Positions 52,303 to 61,556 of a stretch of 64,000 bases of DNA are shown here, one piece after another. This stretch comes from an uncultured Lachnospiraceae bacterium (GTDB lineage Bacteria; Bacillota; Clostridia; Lachnospirales; Lachnospiraceae). The DNA lies in the NCBI GenBank assembly GCA_910578555.1, contig CAJTPS010000001.1:124001-188000 (forward strand). Reading direction: 5' to 3'. The translations under genes were made by a program, and so were the position numbers. Positions within the stretch are counted from its first letter, which is position 1. Each line of letters begins with the position of its first letter. The notes below the pieces were generated by a model, which was not told the DNA's origin, did no database searches, and was given only the letters and a program-made list of their open reading frames with translations.

Positions 52303-53265
52303 ATGACATTTCCATTTGAAAATAATACGAATGCTGCCGTGAAGAAGCTGGCGGCGCAGCGCCTCCGGGCTGACAGAGGAAAAAATATTTTCGTTATTCT
52401 TGCGGTCGTGTTGACGACGAGCCTGTTTGCAGCATTGTTTGCCGTGGCGGGAGGCTTTCTTGATCAGAATAAGCAGGTTATGCAGCGATATCACGGGACC
52501 GCCCACGGCAATATTAAATTCCTGACGAAAGAGCAGTATGATCTGCTGGCAGCCTGTGATACGCCGGAGTCGGTTTACTATACGAGAGTCGTAGGGATGG
52601 CGGTGAATGAGGAACTGGCGAAGTTGAGTACGGAGGTGCGGTTTGCGCAGGACGGTTCCGCCGGGAGCATGTTGTGTTATCCGTCTGTGGGCGTTATGCC
52701 GCAGGAGGCGGATGAGATTGCTGTGAGTACGCTCGTACTGGAGGCACTGGGACTTCCCTGTGAACTTGGCACGACGGTCCCTCTGCATATTTCGGTGGAC
52801 GGCATCTTGTACGAAAGGGATTTTCGTCTGTGTGGCTTTTGGGAAGGATACGTGCGGGCTGGCGCGCAGATGGTCTGGGTGAGTGAGGCATATGCGGACG
52901 AGATTGCACCGGCAGCGCATGAGAGCGTCTATACTACCGGCATATACGGCGGGATTTTCTGTGCGGATATTTATTTCCCGAGTGAATGGAATGTGGAAGC
53001 GCAGATGAATGATCTGCTTGTGGAATTAGGGGAGCAATCCGGTGTCTGGGAACTGCCGGTGAAAGCTAATCCGGCATGCGGAATGGGACTGTCCGACGGG
53101 GAGATTGATATCACCTTTATTCTGGCGGCGGTCATGCTGCTGAGTATCATCGTCTTTGTCGGATATCTTATCATCTATAATATGTTTTCCATTTCGGTTG
53201 CACAGGACGTGCAGTTCTTCGGTCTGATGCTTCTGCCTTATGCATTGACGGAAGTGAATTGTTAG
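52303..53265 (+). pseudogene. FtsX-type ABC exporter permease, N-terminal part, disrupted by insertion
   Basis: Starts MTFPFENNTNAAVKKLAAQRLRAD with the first membrane helix IFVILAVVLTTSLFAALFA and a large extracytoplasmic domain, then the second helix near LLSIIVFVGYLIIYNMF. After QDVQFFGL it passes to MLLPYALTEVN and stops at 53263 in element sequence. Homologues have about 40-50 more residues between those two parts (an inference from the family), so part of the central helices may also have been lost. The continuation, TEVNIDATGIYRINPLV, lies at 62354 beyond the inserted element. Start chosen after GGGTGAAGG. Confidence 0.88.
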
Positions 53266-53367
53266 TAAAGTGGGTTTTGCCAAAAACAAGTGGAAGAAAA
53301 GCTGGTGTGCAGGTGGTTCTTATAAAATGAATATGGTAAAATTTTATAAGAAACGAGGTAAGGCTAT

Positions 53368-53736
53368 ATGGAAAAGAAAATTTATATCACAGAGGAAGAA
53401 CGGACAAAGTGTCAAAAGGTGGCAGATGCGTTTGCAGAGCTGTATGAGATGGAGAATATCGTAGTGCTTGATGTAGGCAGGTATGGCTTTGTAATGCTAA
53501 AATATTATAATCTGCCACATGGTTTTGAAGATGCCATAACTTTTACAGACAGTGTGGAACTATTTGAAGATTTGTGGGAAGAATGGCTGAATACAAAACT
53601 GTATCTACTGGCAAAAGGCACACCGTTGCTGGAGAAGGGCTATAAAGGTGTGTTTGAGGGTTTGCCGGAAGAAAAACAGTCGGAACTTATCATGAGGAAA
53701 GCTACTTTTGCAAAAGCGGCAGAGATATATCTATAA
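53368..53736 (+). CDS. Hypothetical small protein in the element
   Basis: 122 residues, not recognised: acidic, soluble, YITEEERTKCQKVADAFAELYE and FEDLWEEWLNTKLYLLAKGTPLLEKGYK. A hairpin TTCTTATAAAAT/ATTTTATAAGAA lies just upstream, and a terminator-like stem GGCTCTG...CAGAGCCTTTT is at about 53794-53816. Similar small proteins are frequent in clostridial mobile elements, though I cannot name a family. Confidence 0.55.
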   Translation: MEKKIYITEEERTKCQKVADAFAELYEMENIVVLDVGRYGFVMLKYYNLPHGFEDAITFTDSVELFEDLWEEWLNTKLYLLAKGTPLLEKGYKGVFEGLPEEKQSELIMRKATFAKAAEIYL

Positions 53737-53871
53737 TGTTGTTTTTGTGAGGAAAATGGAACGGTAGTTGGCGAATAATCAAAGGTTAGAAAGGCTCTGT
53801 GAGATGCAGAGCTTTTCTTATTTGTGTTTTATGAAAAAATGGAATGAATGAGTGGGATTTCGCCGTAATCG

Positions 53872-54021
53872 GCATTGTGGAAATGTCGTATAACTGGCTA
53901 TCTTATGGAGTTGTGGGTAACTCTGTTTGCAGGATGTGGGAAAGCTGCACTTTGCTTTTCCATGTCCTGTGAATAGAGTTATCCATGACGGAATAGTCAG
54001 TTATGCACATTTCCATGATGC
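53872..54021. repeat. About 150-base imperfect inverted repeat upstream of pstS
   Basis: The left arm (53872-53945, GCATTGTGGAAATGT, TATAACTGGCTAT, GGGTAACTCTG, GGATGTGGGAAAGC) matches the reverse complement of the right arm (53954-54021) over nearly its full length, with about one difference every five or six bases. It could fold into a very long hairpin with a loop of about ten bases. It may be a MITE-like unit, a replication or transfer hairpin, or a structured leader. Confidence 0.8.
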
Positions 54022-54045
54022 AGTTTTTATGGCAAGTCTGTTCAT

Positions 54046-54100
54046 TTTACAAAAATATGACATAAGTTATGTTTTTGATTTTACAAGCAGTATTTATGAT
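54046..54100 (+). promoter_or_regulatory. Candidate Pho box and promoter of the pst operon
   Basis: TTTACA (54046-54051), 5 bases, ATGACA (54057-54062) match the 11-base repeat pattern of PhoP/PhoB boxes (TT-A-ACA-like). A -10-like TATGAT is at 54095-54100. The cargo encodes its own PhoB/PhoR, so autoregulation is likely. Confidence 0.45.
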
Positions 54101-54147
54101 AAAAAGCGTAGAAGAAAATATCACAAAGAAAAAAGGAGAAAATTATT

Positions 54148-54957
54148 ATGAAAAAAATTGTTACTTTTGTTGCCACTTTATCACTTGCACTCGTAGCTAT
54201 GACCGGATGCGGGAAGGCGGACAGCAAAACAGTATCTACGGATGGCTCAACCTCTATGGAAAAAGTAATCGGTGCTTTGGGCGAAGCTTTTGAGGAAAAC
54301 AATTCCGGTGTAACCTTTACATATAACCCTACCGGTTCCGGCTCCGGAATTACGGCTGTGGCAGAAGGACGCTGCGATATTGGTCTTTCCAGCCGTAACT
54401 TAAAGGAAGAAGAAAAAGCGCAGGGATTGACTGAAACGGTGCTTGCGCTTGACGGGATTGCTGTCATTGTAAATCCGGATAATCCGGTAAATGACCTTGA
54501 CCTTGAAACGATTAGCAGGATTTATAGAGGGGAAATAACAAACTGGCAGGATATAGGCGGCAATGATCTGGAAATTGTCCTGATTGGACGTGAAGCCGGG
54601 AGTGGTACAAGAGATGGCTTTGAATCCATTACGGACACGGAGGATGCCTGCAAATACCGTCAGGAGCTTACATCTACCGGAGATGTGATTACAACGGTGG
54701 CAGGCAATCCGGCGGCAATCGGATATGCTTCCCTTGCATCTGTAAAGGATACGGTAAAAACCCTTTCTGTCGGCGGTATTGTACCTGCGGAGGAAACGGT
54801 AAAAGATGGTAGCTATGTGGTGCAGCGTCCGTTTGTGTTAGTGACAAAGAGCGGCGCAGAGCTTTCGGCAACTGCACAGAAATTCTTTGATTATATTACT
54901 TCATCTGAAGCAGGTGAGATTATCTCATCTGCGGGTGCAGTACCAGTAAATAAATAA
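54148..54957 (+). CDS. pstS: Phosphate-binding lipoprotein PstS
   Basis: 269-residue lipoprotein: lipobox AMTGC, then phosphate-binding sites TDGSTSMEKVIGAL, TGSGSGITAVAEGRCDIGLSSR, and REAGSGTRDGFESI. It captures phosphate outside the membrane for PstCA. Start after AAGGAGA. First of seven genes in an operon with full Pst and Pho functions. Length is slightly shorter than E. coli PstS, as in other Firmicutes. Confidence 0.94.
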   Translation: MKKIVTFVATLSLALVAMTGCGKADSKTVSTDGSTSMEKVIGALGEAFEENNSGVTFTYNPTGSGSGITAVAEGRCDIGLSSRNLKEEEKAQGLTETVLALDGIAVIVNPDNPVNDLDLETISRIYRGEITNWQDIGGNDLEIVLIGREAGSGTRDGFESITDTEDACKYRQELTSTGDVITTVAGNPAAIGYASLASVKDTVKTLSVGGIVPAEETVKDGSYVVQRPFVLVTKSGAELSATAQKFFDYITSSEAGEIISSAGAVPVNK

Positions 54958-54995
54958 TCCGGCGGATTATGAAAGGTTTTGGAAGGTGAAGTCAA

Positions 54996-55865
54996 ATGAA
55001 CAAAAAACAGTTCATGGAGAATGCCATACATGGCATATTCCTGATACTTGGTCTGATTACAGTTGGCTGTGTACTCCTGATTACTGTTTACCTTGTCATA
55101 TCAGGGATTCCGGCTATCCGAAAAATAGGAGTTTTGAATTTCCTTTTCGGGAAGAAATGGGCTTCTACAGCAGCACAGCCGCAATATGGGATTTTTCCGT
55201 TTATCCTTACCAGTATTTATGGTACGGCTGGCGCAATCGTACTTGGAGTGCCAATTGGCTTTATGACAGCAGTTTATCTTGCTAAGATTGCGCCGTTAAA
55301 AATAAAAACCGTTATTGAAACAGCGGTAAGTTTATTGGCTGGCATTCCGTCGGTAGTTTATGGGCTTGTGGGAATGATGGTGCTTGTGCCAGGGATACGG
55401 ATTGTTTTCCATATCCCCGATGGAGCCAGCCTGTTTGCTGCTATCATTGTACTTGCAATTATGATATTACCCTCAATCATTAAAGTGTCGCTTACGGCAT
55501 TAGAAGCTGTTCCAAAGGAATATGAGGATGCTTCCCTTGCGCTTGGTTCGACACCGATTGAAACATACTTCCGTGTATCCGTTCCGGCGGCAAAAAGCGG
55601 CATTGCGGCGGCTGTTGTGTTAGGCGTTGGCAGGGCTATCGGCGAGGCTATGGCTATTATGATGGTGGCGGGGAACGCCCCAAATATGCCGAAAATTTTT
55701 CAGAGCGTCCGTTTCCTTACAACCGCTGTGGCAAGTGAAATGTCTTATGCGGCTGACGGAAGTTTACAGAAACAGGCATTATTTTCGATTGCGTTGGTTT
55801 TATTCCTCTTTATCATGCTGATAAATGCCGTATTAAATTTCTTTTTGAAACAAAGCAAGGAGTAA
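54996..55865 (+). CDS. pstC: Phosphate ABC transporter permease PstC
   Basis: 289-residue membrane permease; KWASTAAQPQYGIFPFILTSIYG and GVPIGFMTAVYLAKIAP, LAGIPSVVYGLVGM, LPSIIKVSLTALEAVP, GVGRAIGEAMAIMMVAGN are the family motifs. GGAAGGTGAAG precedes its start. Six to seven bases separate it from pstA. Complete. Confidence 0.94.
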   Translation: MNKKQFMENAIHGIFLILGLITVGCVLLITVYLVISGIPAIRKIGVLNFLFGKKWASTAAQPQYGIFPFILTSIYGTAGAIVLGVPIGFMTAVYLAKIAPLKIKTVIETAVSLLAGIPSVVYGLVGMMVLVPGIRIVFHIPDGASLFAAIIVLAIMILPSIIKVSLTALEAVPKEYEDASLALGSTPIETYFRVSVPAAKSGIAAAVVLGVGRAIGEAMAIMMVAGNAPNMPKIFQSVRFLTTAVASEMSYAADGSLQKQALFSIALVLFLFIMLINAVLNFFLKQSKE

Positions 55866-55871
55866 ATATAG

Positions 55872-56735
55872 ATGGAAAAACAATCAATTTCCCTTAGAAG
55901 GAAAACATATATTACAGCCATGCGTGTGTTGATGGGGATTTCCGTATGCATTACTTGTGCATTGGTATTATTTTTGATTGGTTATGTATTGTGGAAAGGG
56001 CTGCCGAATGTATCTTGGGAGCTGCTTACTACGAAACCGAGTTATCTGTCTGACCGGATCGGGATACTGCCGGATATTCTTAACACAGTCTATATTGTAG
56101 CGGCAACTTTGGTATTTGTTCTCCCGCTTGGAGTTGGTGCGGCGATTTATCTTACAGAATATGCCAAAAATAAGAAACTGGTAGAAATGATTGAGTATGC
56201 AGCCGAAACCTTATCAGGGATTCCGTCTATTATTTATGGACTTGTAGGTATGCTGTTTTTCTGTCAGTTTTTTGGTATGAAAACTTCCCTCTTAGCGGGG
56301 GCATTTACTTTGGTAATCATGAATCTGCCTACGATTATGCGCACAACGCAGGAAAGCCTGAAAACAGTACCGCAAAGTTACCGTGAAGGTGCTTTTGGGC
56401 TGGGAGCTGGAAAGTGGCGTGTGATTTATACCGTTGTGCTTCCAGGTTGTATTGATGGAGTCATAACAGGCTGTATATTGTCAGTGGGGCGAATTTTGGG
56501 AGAATCAGCGGCACTTCTTTTTACGGCTGGTTTTGCCCATGCCCTGAACGGGATTCTTGAAGGGCTTGGCAGTGCAGGGGCAACATTGACGGTCGCATTA
56601 TATGTCTATGCAAAAGAAAACGGGGAATTTGGTATAGCCTTTGCAATTGCCGCTATCCTGATGATTTTGACCATGTTCATCAATCTGTCGGCTACACTGG
56701 CGAGCAGATATTTCCCAAAAAGGAGAAATGTATGA
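55872..56735 (+). CDS. pstA: Phosphate ABC transporter permease PstA
   Basis: 287-residue membrane permease, partner of PstC: LPLGVGAAIYLTEYAKNKK, LSGIPSIIYGLVGMLFF, LPTIMRTTQESLKTVPQSYREGAFGLGA, GRILGESAALLFTAG. The N-terminus has one helix and a cytoplasmic segment. Start overlaps nothing; the 3' end overlaps pstB by an ATGA. Confidence 0.94.
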   Translation: MEKQSISLRRKTYITAMRVLMGISVCITCALVLFLIGYVLWKGLPNVSWELLTTKPSYLSDRIGILPDILNTVYIVAATLVFVLPLGVGAAIYLTEYAKNKKLVEMIEYAAETLSGIPSIIYGLVGMLFFCQFFGMKTSLLAGAFTLVIMNLPTIMRTTQESLKTVPQSYREGAFGLGAGKWRVIYTVVLPGCIDGVITGCILSVGRILGESAALLFTAGFAHALNGILEGLGSAGATLTVALYVYAKENGEFGIAFAIAAILMILTMFINLSATLASRYFPKRRNV

Positions 56736-57511
56736 ATAATATAATGAATCATGACAAAAATCCTGCCATGGTGGTAAAAGACCTGTGCCTGTGGTATAGC
56801 AGTACACAGGCTTTGAAAGATGTAAATATTGAGATTGAAGGACAGAGCATTACGGCACTGATTGGCCCCTCCGGGTGTGGGAAGTCTACTTTCCTTAAAT
56901 CGTTAAACCGAATGAATGACCTTATCGCTGGTGTACGGATTACAGGAGAAGTGTATTATAGGGGCGATAATATTTTTGATGCAGATGTCGATGTCAATGA
57001 GCTTCGCCGCAGTATTGGCATGGTTTTTCAAAAGCCGAATCCTTTTCCTATGAGCATCTACGACAATATTGCTTACGGGCCGAGGACACACGGAGTGAAA
57101 AATAAGGCAAAATTGGACGATATAATAGAACGCTCTCTGCGTGGGGCGGCAATCTGGGATGAAGTAAAGGACAGGCTGAAAAAATCGGCATTAGGACTGT
57201 CAGGCGGTCAGCAGCAGCGGCTCTGCATTGCCCGTGCATTAGCGGTGGAGCCGGATGTGCTTCTGATGGATGAGCCTACAAGCGCACTTGACCCTATTTC
57301 CACATCTAAAATAGAGGAACTTGCAATGGAACTTAAAGAAAAGTATACTATTATCATCGTAACGCACAATATGCAACAGGCTGTGCGGATTTCCGATAAT
57401 ACGGCTTTCTTTCTCCTTGGCAATTTAATTGAGTATGGAAATACGGAAAAGATGTTTGAGCAACCAAAGGACAAGCGGACGGAGGATTATATTACGGGGA
57501 GGTTTGGATAA
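56732..57511 (+). CDS. pstB: Phosphate ABC transporter ATPase PstB
   Basis: 259-residue ATPase: LCLWYSSTQALKDVNIEI, Walker A GPSGCGKSTFLKSLNRMND, signature LSGGQQQRLCIARAL, Walker B LLMDEPTSALDP, and H-loop IIVTHNMQQA. Ends with the typical EDYITGRFG. Overlaps both neighbours by one base to one codon. Confidence 0.95.
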   Translation: MNNIMNHDKNPAMVVKDLCLWYSSTQALKDVNIEIEGQSITALIGPSGCGKSTFLKSLNRMNDLIAGVRITGEVYYRGDNIFDADVDVNELRRSIGMVFQKPNPFPMSIYDNIAYGPRTHGVKNKAKLDDIIERSLRGAAIWDEVKDRLKKSALGLSGGQQQRLCIARALAVEPDVLLMDEPTSALDPISTSKIEELAMELKEKYTIIIVTHNMQQAVRISDNTAFFLLGNLIEYGNTEKMFEQPKDKRTEDYITGRFG

Positions 57512-58155
57512 TGAGAAGTCGTTTTGATGAACAGCTTGTTATGCTGAATAAAGAGCTTACCCAAATGGGGGCAATGTGTGAGGAAGCGATTGCCGCTGCT
57601 TCAAAAGCATTAACTATGGGCGACATAAAGCTGGCAGACAAGGTTTTATCCCTTGATGGAGAGATTAACCGGATGGAGCGCACAATCGAAACACTGTGTT
57701 TGAAACTGCTGTTACAGCAACAGCCGGTAGCAAGGGATTTACGGCAAATATCTGCAGCCCTTAAAATGATTACTGATATGGAGCGTATTGGAACACAGGC
57801 GGCGGATATTGCGGAAATTATCACGTTTCTTGACGGAAGGACTGGAGGGGAATGTGAACAGATCCGGTTTATGGCAGATGCGGCGAGCCAGATGGTTACA
57901 GAAAGCATTGACGCTTTTGTAAAGCAGGATGTAGTATTGGCTGGTGCGGCGATTGACCGTGATGATGTGGTTGACGATTTGTTTTTACAGGTCAAGTCAT
58001 CTCTGATTAAGCTGATAGCAGAAAAACCGACAGACGGAGGATATGCGCTGGATTTACTGATGATTGCCAAATATTTTGAGCGTATCGGGGATCATGCGGT
58101 AAATATTGCAGAGTGGGTGGCTTTTTCCGTGACAGGAGAACATAAAGGAGCATGA
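57511..58155 (+). CDS. phoU: Phosphate signalling protein PhoU
   Basis: 214 residues, all-helical: two PhoU repeats with E-x3-D-x3-E metal sites (DGEINRMERTIETLCLKLL, ITDMERIGTQAADIAEII and KYFERIGDHAVNIAEWVAF). It links Pst transport state to PhoR. Start coupled with the pstB stop (TAATG). Confidence 0.93.
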   Translation: MRSRFDEQLVMLNKELTQMGAMCEEAIAAASKALTMGDIKLADKVLSLDGEINRMERTIETLCLKLLLQQQPVARDLRQISAALKMITDMERIGTQAADIAEIITFLDGRTGGECEQIRFMADAASQMVTESIDAFVKQDVVLAGAAIDRDDVVDDLFLQVKSSLIKLIAEKPTDGGYALDLLMIAKYFERIGDHAVNIAEWVAFSVTGEHKGA

Positions 58156-58157
58156 TT

Positions 58158-58835
58158 ATGAAAGTATGGTGTGTGGAAGATGATGACAGTATCCGGGATA
58201 TTGAGGTATATACGCTTAATTCCACTGATTTTGAAGCAAAAGGATTTTTGGATGCAATAGCCTTTCGTGACGCTTTATCTATGGAAAAGCCGGATTTGAT
58301 AATTCTTGATATTATGCTGCCCGGAGAGGAGGGCGTGGAACTGCTGAAATTTTTAAAAGACAGCCCTGACACTTGCAGGATTCCCGTCATCATGGCAACT
58401 GCAAAAGGCATGGAGTATGATAAAATCCAGAGCCTTGATTTAGGTGCGGATGATTATCTTGTAAAGCCTTTTGGGATGATGGAGATGGTTTCCCGTGTGA
58501 AAGCGGTACTCCGCCGGTGCAATCCTACAGAGGTAGAACATCTTTTGAAAGCCGGGGGGCTTGTTGTCAATCTGGACGAACATACAGTTTCCATTGATAA
58601 TGAAAGAATACAGCTTACCTTAAAAGAATTTGAACTTCTCCGGCTGTTCCTTTCCCGTCCGGGCATCGCATTTTCCCGTGACCAGCTTTTTAATGACATA
58701 TGGGGAGCTGATTATGTCAGTGAAACGAGAACGGTTGATATGCATATCCGTACTCTGCGTGTAAAACTGGGGGATTATGGGAAAATGATTGAAACAGTGC
58801 GTGGTGTTGGTTATAGGTTAGAGGTGCAGGCATGA
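58158..58835 (+). CDS. Phosphate-type response regulator, PhoB/PhoP-like
   Basis: 225-residue OmpR-family regulator with receiver (VWCVEDDDSIRDIEVYTL, phospho-Asp in LIILDIMLPGEEG, Lys in DDYLVKPFGM) and winged helix (LTLKEFELLRLFLSRPGIAFSRDQL, SETRTVDMHIRTLRVKLGD). Start at 58158 (MKVWCVED) because AAAGGAG sits at the right distance; the ATG at 58152 is too close. Lies directly after phoU, before its kinase. Confidence 0.92.
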   Translation: MKVWCVEDDDSIRDIEVYTLNSTDFEAKGFLDAIAFRDALSMEKPDLIILDIMLPGEEGVELLKFLKDSPDTCRIPVIMATAKGMEYDKIQSLDLGADDYLVKPFGMMEMVSRVKAVLRRCNPTEVEHLLKAGGLVVNLDEHTVSIDNERIQLTLKEFELLRLFLSRPGIAFSRDQLFNDIWGADYVSETRTVDMHIRTLRVKLGDYGKMIETVRGVGYRLEVQA

Positions 58836-60511
58836 CAAAGAAAATTTTTAAATCAATTATGGTTGTAGCGGGGGCTGTCCTGATTGCAAGCCTTGTTATC
58901 ATCATGGGATGTCTTTACAGTTATTTCAGTAATGTTCAGGGAAAACAGTTGGAGGATGAACTGTCTTTAGCTGCCATAGCCGTTGAAAAGGATGGACGGA
59001 ACTATCTGGAGGAATTACAGTCAAGGGAGTACCGTCTGACATGGGTTGCTGAAAATGGAGATGTTATATATGATACACAGTCTGACGGGGAAAGTATGGA
59101 AAACCATGCGGACAGGGAAGAAATTCAAGAAGCCCTGCGGAATAAAGAGGGAAAAAGCTCACGTTATTCCACGACTCTTTTAGAAAAAACACTTTACTGT
59201 GCAAGGCGGCTTAATGATGGTTCAGTATTAAGGATTTCTGTCAGCAGCGTTACGATATGGGTGCTTGTTTTGGGGATGATACAGCCGATTTTAATTGTAG
59301 TTGTTGTAACACTCATTTTATCAGGAGTATTAGCAAGCCGTATTTCTAAACATATCATGGAGCCGTTAAACAGACTTGATTTAGAAAAACCGCTGGAAAA
59401 CGATACTTATGAGGAGCTGGCTCCCCTATTAAACCGTATCAATAAACAGCATAAGCAGATTGATATGCAGTTGTCGGAACTCCAAAGGAAAAATGATGAA
59501 TTTGCACAGATTACATATGGCATGACGGAAGGGCTTGTCCTTTTGAATGAGAAAAATATAATTCTGAACATTAATCCTGCCGCGCTGAAGCTGTTTCATA
59601 CGAAACGTTCCAGCATAGGTAAAGATTTTCTGACAGTAGAGAGAAGCCATAATGTGAGCCACGCCATACAGGACGCATTTTCAAGTGGACACAGCGAAAT
59701 CCGCATAGAACGTGAGGGAAAAGAGTATCAGATCCATGTCAACCGCATTGAATCTAACGGTATTGTAATTGGGGCGGTTGTTCTTGCCTTTGATATAACA
59801 GAAGCAGCTTTCGCAGAAAGGAACAGACGGGAGTTTACTGCCAACGTATCACATGAATTGAAAACTCCGCTGCAATCCATAATGGGGAGTGCGGAGTTAA
59901 TGGAGAACGGTCTTGTAAAATCGGAGGATATGACACGTTTTGTAGGGCATATCCGCACAGAGGCAGGGCGGCTTGTAACATTAATTGATGATATTATCCG
60001 TTTATCCCAATTAGACGAGGGATGCGATATGCCGTTTGAAAATGTTGATTTATGTGAGATCGCATCTGAGGTGATGGCAGGACTGGCAGATATAGCAGCG
60101 GCAAAAGATATTGAAGTGGCTTTAACAGGAAAAAAGGTTTATATTAAAAGTGTCCGGCGGCTCTTAACAGAAATTATTTTTAACCTCTGTGATAATGCTA
60201 TCAAGTATAATAAGAACGGCGGTACGGTAGAAGTAGCTATAAGCAGTCAGGAAAATAGTGCCTCGATTACGGTGAAGGATTCGGGAATCGGCATACCGCC
60301 GGAACATCAGGCAAGAATCTTTGAACGATTTTACCGTGTAGACAAGAGCCGCTCTAAGGAATCAGGTGGAACGGGATTAGGACTATCTATTGTAAAACAT
60401 GCTGTACAATACTTGAATGGCAAGATTGAACTGCAAAGCAGCCTGGGGCAAGGAACGGTTATACAGATTATTTTTCAGCAAGATAAAAGTGATGTGGTGC
60501 AGTTTTCCTAA
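58832..60511 (+). CDS. Sensor histidine kinase, PhoR-like
   Basis: 559-residue membrane kinase. Two membrane helices enclose a periplasmic part (about residues 8-30 and 145-170); then HAMP-like and PAS domains (LLNEKNIILNINPAALKLFH), the phospho-His in FTANVSHELKTPLQSIMG, and the ATPase boxes (NLCDNAIKYNKNGG, DSGIGIPPEHQARIFERFYR, GTGLGLSIVKHAV). Overlaps the regulator by ATGA. Completes a self-contained phosphate-sensing unit. Confidence 0.92.
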   Translation: MTKKIFKSIMVVAGAVLIASLVIIMGCLYSYFSNVQGKQLEDELSLAAIAVEKDGRNYLEELQSREYRLTWVAENGDVIYDTQSDGESMENHADREEIQEALRNKEGKSSRYSTTLLEKTLYCARRLNDGSVLRISVSSVTIWVLVLGMIQPILIVVVVTLILSGVLASRISKHIMEPLNRLDLEKPLENDTYEELAPLLNRINKQHKQIDMQLSELQRKNDEFAQITYGMTEGLVLLNEKNIILNINPAALKLFHTKRSSIGKDFLTVERSHNVSHAIQDAFSSGHSEIRIEREGKEYQIHVNRIESNGIVIGAVVLAFDITEAAFAERNRREFTANVSHELKTPLQSIMGSAELMENGLVKSEDMTRFVGHIRTEAGRLVTLIDDIIRLSQLDEGCDMPFENVDLCEIASEVMAGLADIAAAKDIEVALTGKKVYIKSVRRLLTEIIFNLCDNAIKYNKNGGTVEVAISSQENSASITVKDSGIGIPPEHQARIFERFYRVDKSRSKESGGTGLGLSIVKHAVQYLNGKIELQSSLGQGTVIQIIFQQDKSDVVQFS

Positions 60512-60644
60512 AAAACCTGTATTTTACATAAATTATATAAAACATAACTTTTATATTTTACAAAGCATTCATAAAATTATCTTTATAAATATTCAAAGCA
60601 AATGCTGACGGTAATTTTATGAAAAATATATAGCGCATGAGCTT

Positions 60645-60688
60645 AAGAATGGCGGTTTTATTTGAATGTAAAACTGCCATTCTTTTTT
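60645..60688 (+). terminator. Terminator of the pst-pho operon
   Basis: AAGAATGGCGGTTTTA (60645-60660) pairs with TAAAACTGCCATTCTT (60669-60684), one mismatch, then a run of T to 60688. Confidence 0.85.
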
Positions 60689-60780
60689 ATAGACTATCAG
60701 TAAGGGAAAAGATATGATTAGAAAAAAGCAAAAACTGTATACACACCAAAGACAAAAAATAAAGAATAATTGCACACATA

Positions 60781-60829
60781 AAGGTGTACCGCAAGGAAGA
60801 AATAAACTTCACTGCGGTACACCTTTTTT
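60781..60829. terminator. Second strong terminator stem
   Basis: AAGGTGTACCGCA (60781-60793) and TGCGGTACACCTT (60813-60825) are perfect arms followed by T-run. It could stop read-through from the left or mobC transcription from the right. The relaxase gene expected after mobC is absent between this stem and 60942. Confidence 0.8.
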
Positions 60830-60941
60830 AATGGTGCGAAATTTGTCTGATTTTGGCTTTTATTACAGTTTATCTGTTGCGTATTTGTGTGCAAAATCTG
60901 GCTGGAACAATTTTGATTCTGGAGGGGGATTCCGTTTGGGC

Positions 60942-61283
60942 TTACTGCTTCATGGTGGGCTGTTTTGAGAGCATGGATTTTTGTGTATCCCACACCTGTT
61001 TCATCAGCTTTTTCACTTCCTCCACATCGGCTTTATAGACGTTGCCTGTGGCGTTCATTCGCTTGGCGATCTGGTTTAAGTTGCCGCTGATTTTTCCAAG
61101 CGTGTAGTTGTATTCCCGCAGGTCTGAATAGTCAATGTCATAGACAAAGCCGTACAAAATCAGGCGGCGGAGGAAAGTGGACTTGCTTTTCATGCCGGAG
61201 ATTTTTACTTTCTGTTCCAGTATGTATTGCTCCTTGTCACTCAGGTATATTTTCAGCTCATTTTTGCGCTCACGGTTTGCCAT
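60942..61283 (-). CDS. Mobilization relaxosome protein MobC
   Basis: 113-residue DNA-binding protein: MANRERKNELKIYLSDKEQYILEQKV, KSKSTFLRRLILYG and LREYNYTLGKISGNLNQIAKRMNATGNVY are typical of MobC (ribbon-helix-helix followed by helices). It assists a relaxase at oriT. RBS GAAAGGAG precedes its ATG. No relaxase gene lies downstream, so the transfer module is incomplete. Confidence 0.85.
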   Translation of the reverse strand: MANRERKNELKIYLSDKEQYILEQKVKISGMKSKSTFLRRLILYGFVYDIDYSDLREYNYTLGKISGNLNQIAKRMNATGNVYKADVEEVKKLMKQVWDTQKSMLSKQPTMKQ

Positions 61284-61417
61284 TTATTATCTCCTTTCCG
61301 TGTTGGATTTTTGAAAGGATTTTACACAATCTTCAATCCTGCTATGGGGGTTGTTCGTGCAAAAAAACAGTGAAAAAAATCAGAAATCTTGGCAGGAGAT
61401 TTTATGATTTTTGAGCG

Positions 61418-61505
61418 CAGAGGGGGCTAGGGGGATGCTTCCCCCTACAAGCAGATTTTCCAGATTCCCGCTCCGGGGGGATTTGGGAAAATCAGAGCCT
61501 GTGAG
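61418..61505. other. Candidate origin of transfer
   Basis: Upstream of the mobC start. TAGGGGGATGCTTCCCCCTA is an exact short hairpin, followed by GATTTTCC...GGGAAAATC, an inverted pair around a C/G-rich core (CCCGCTCCGGGGGGA). This layout is that of the oriT found before mobC in clostridial mobilizable elements. Nick site not identified. Confidence 0.5.
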
Positions 61506-61556
61506 GGAACACAGGCAGTGCTTGCTATTATTATCAAGAATTATTGACAAAAATAG

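Noticed and set aside
53244..53250. ATTGACG shared by both element junctions as the target duplication
   Set aside because: Using it as the crossover would shift the reading frame; the T-E-V-N codons give an in-frame and longer match.
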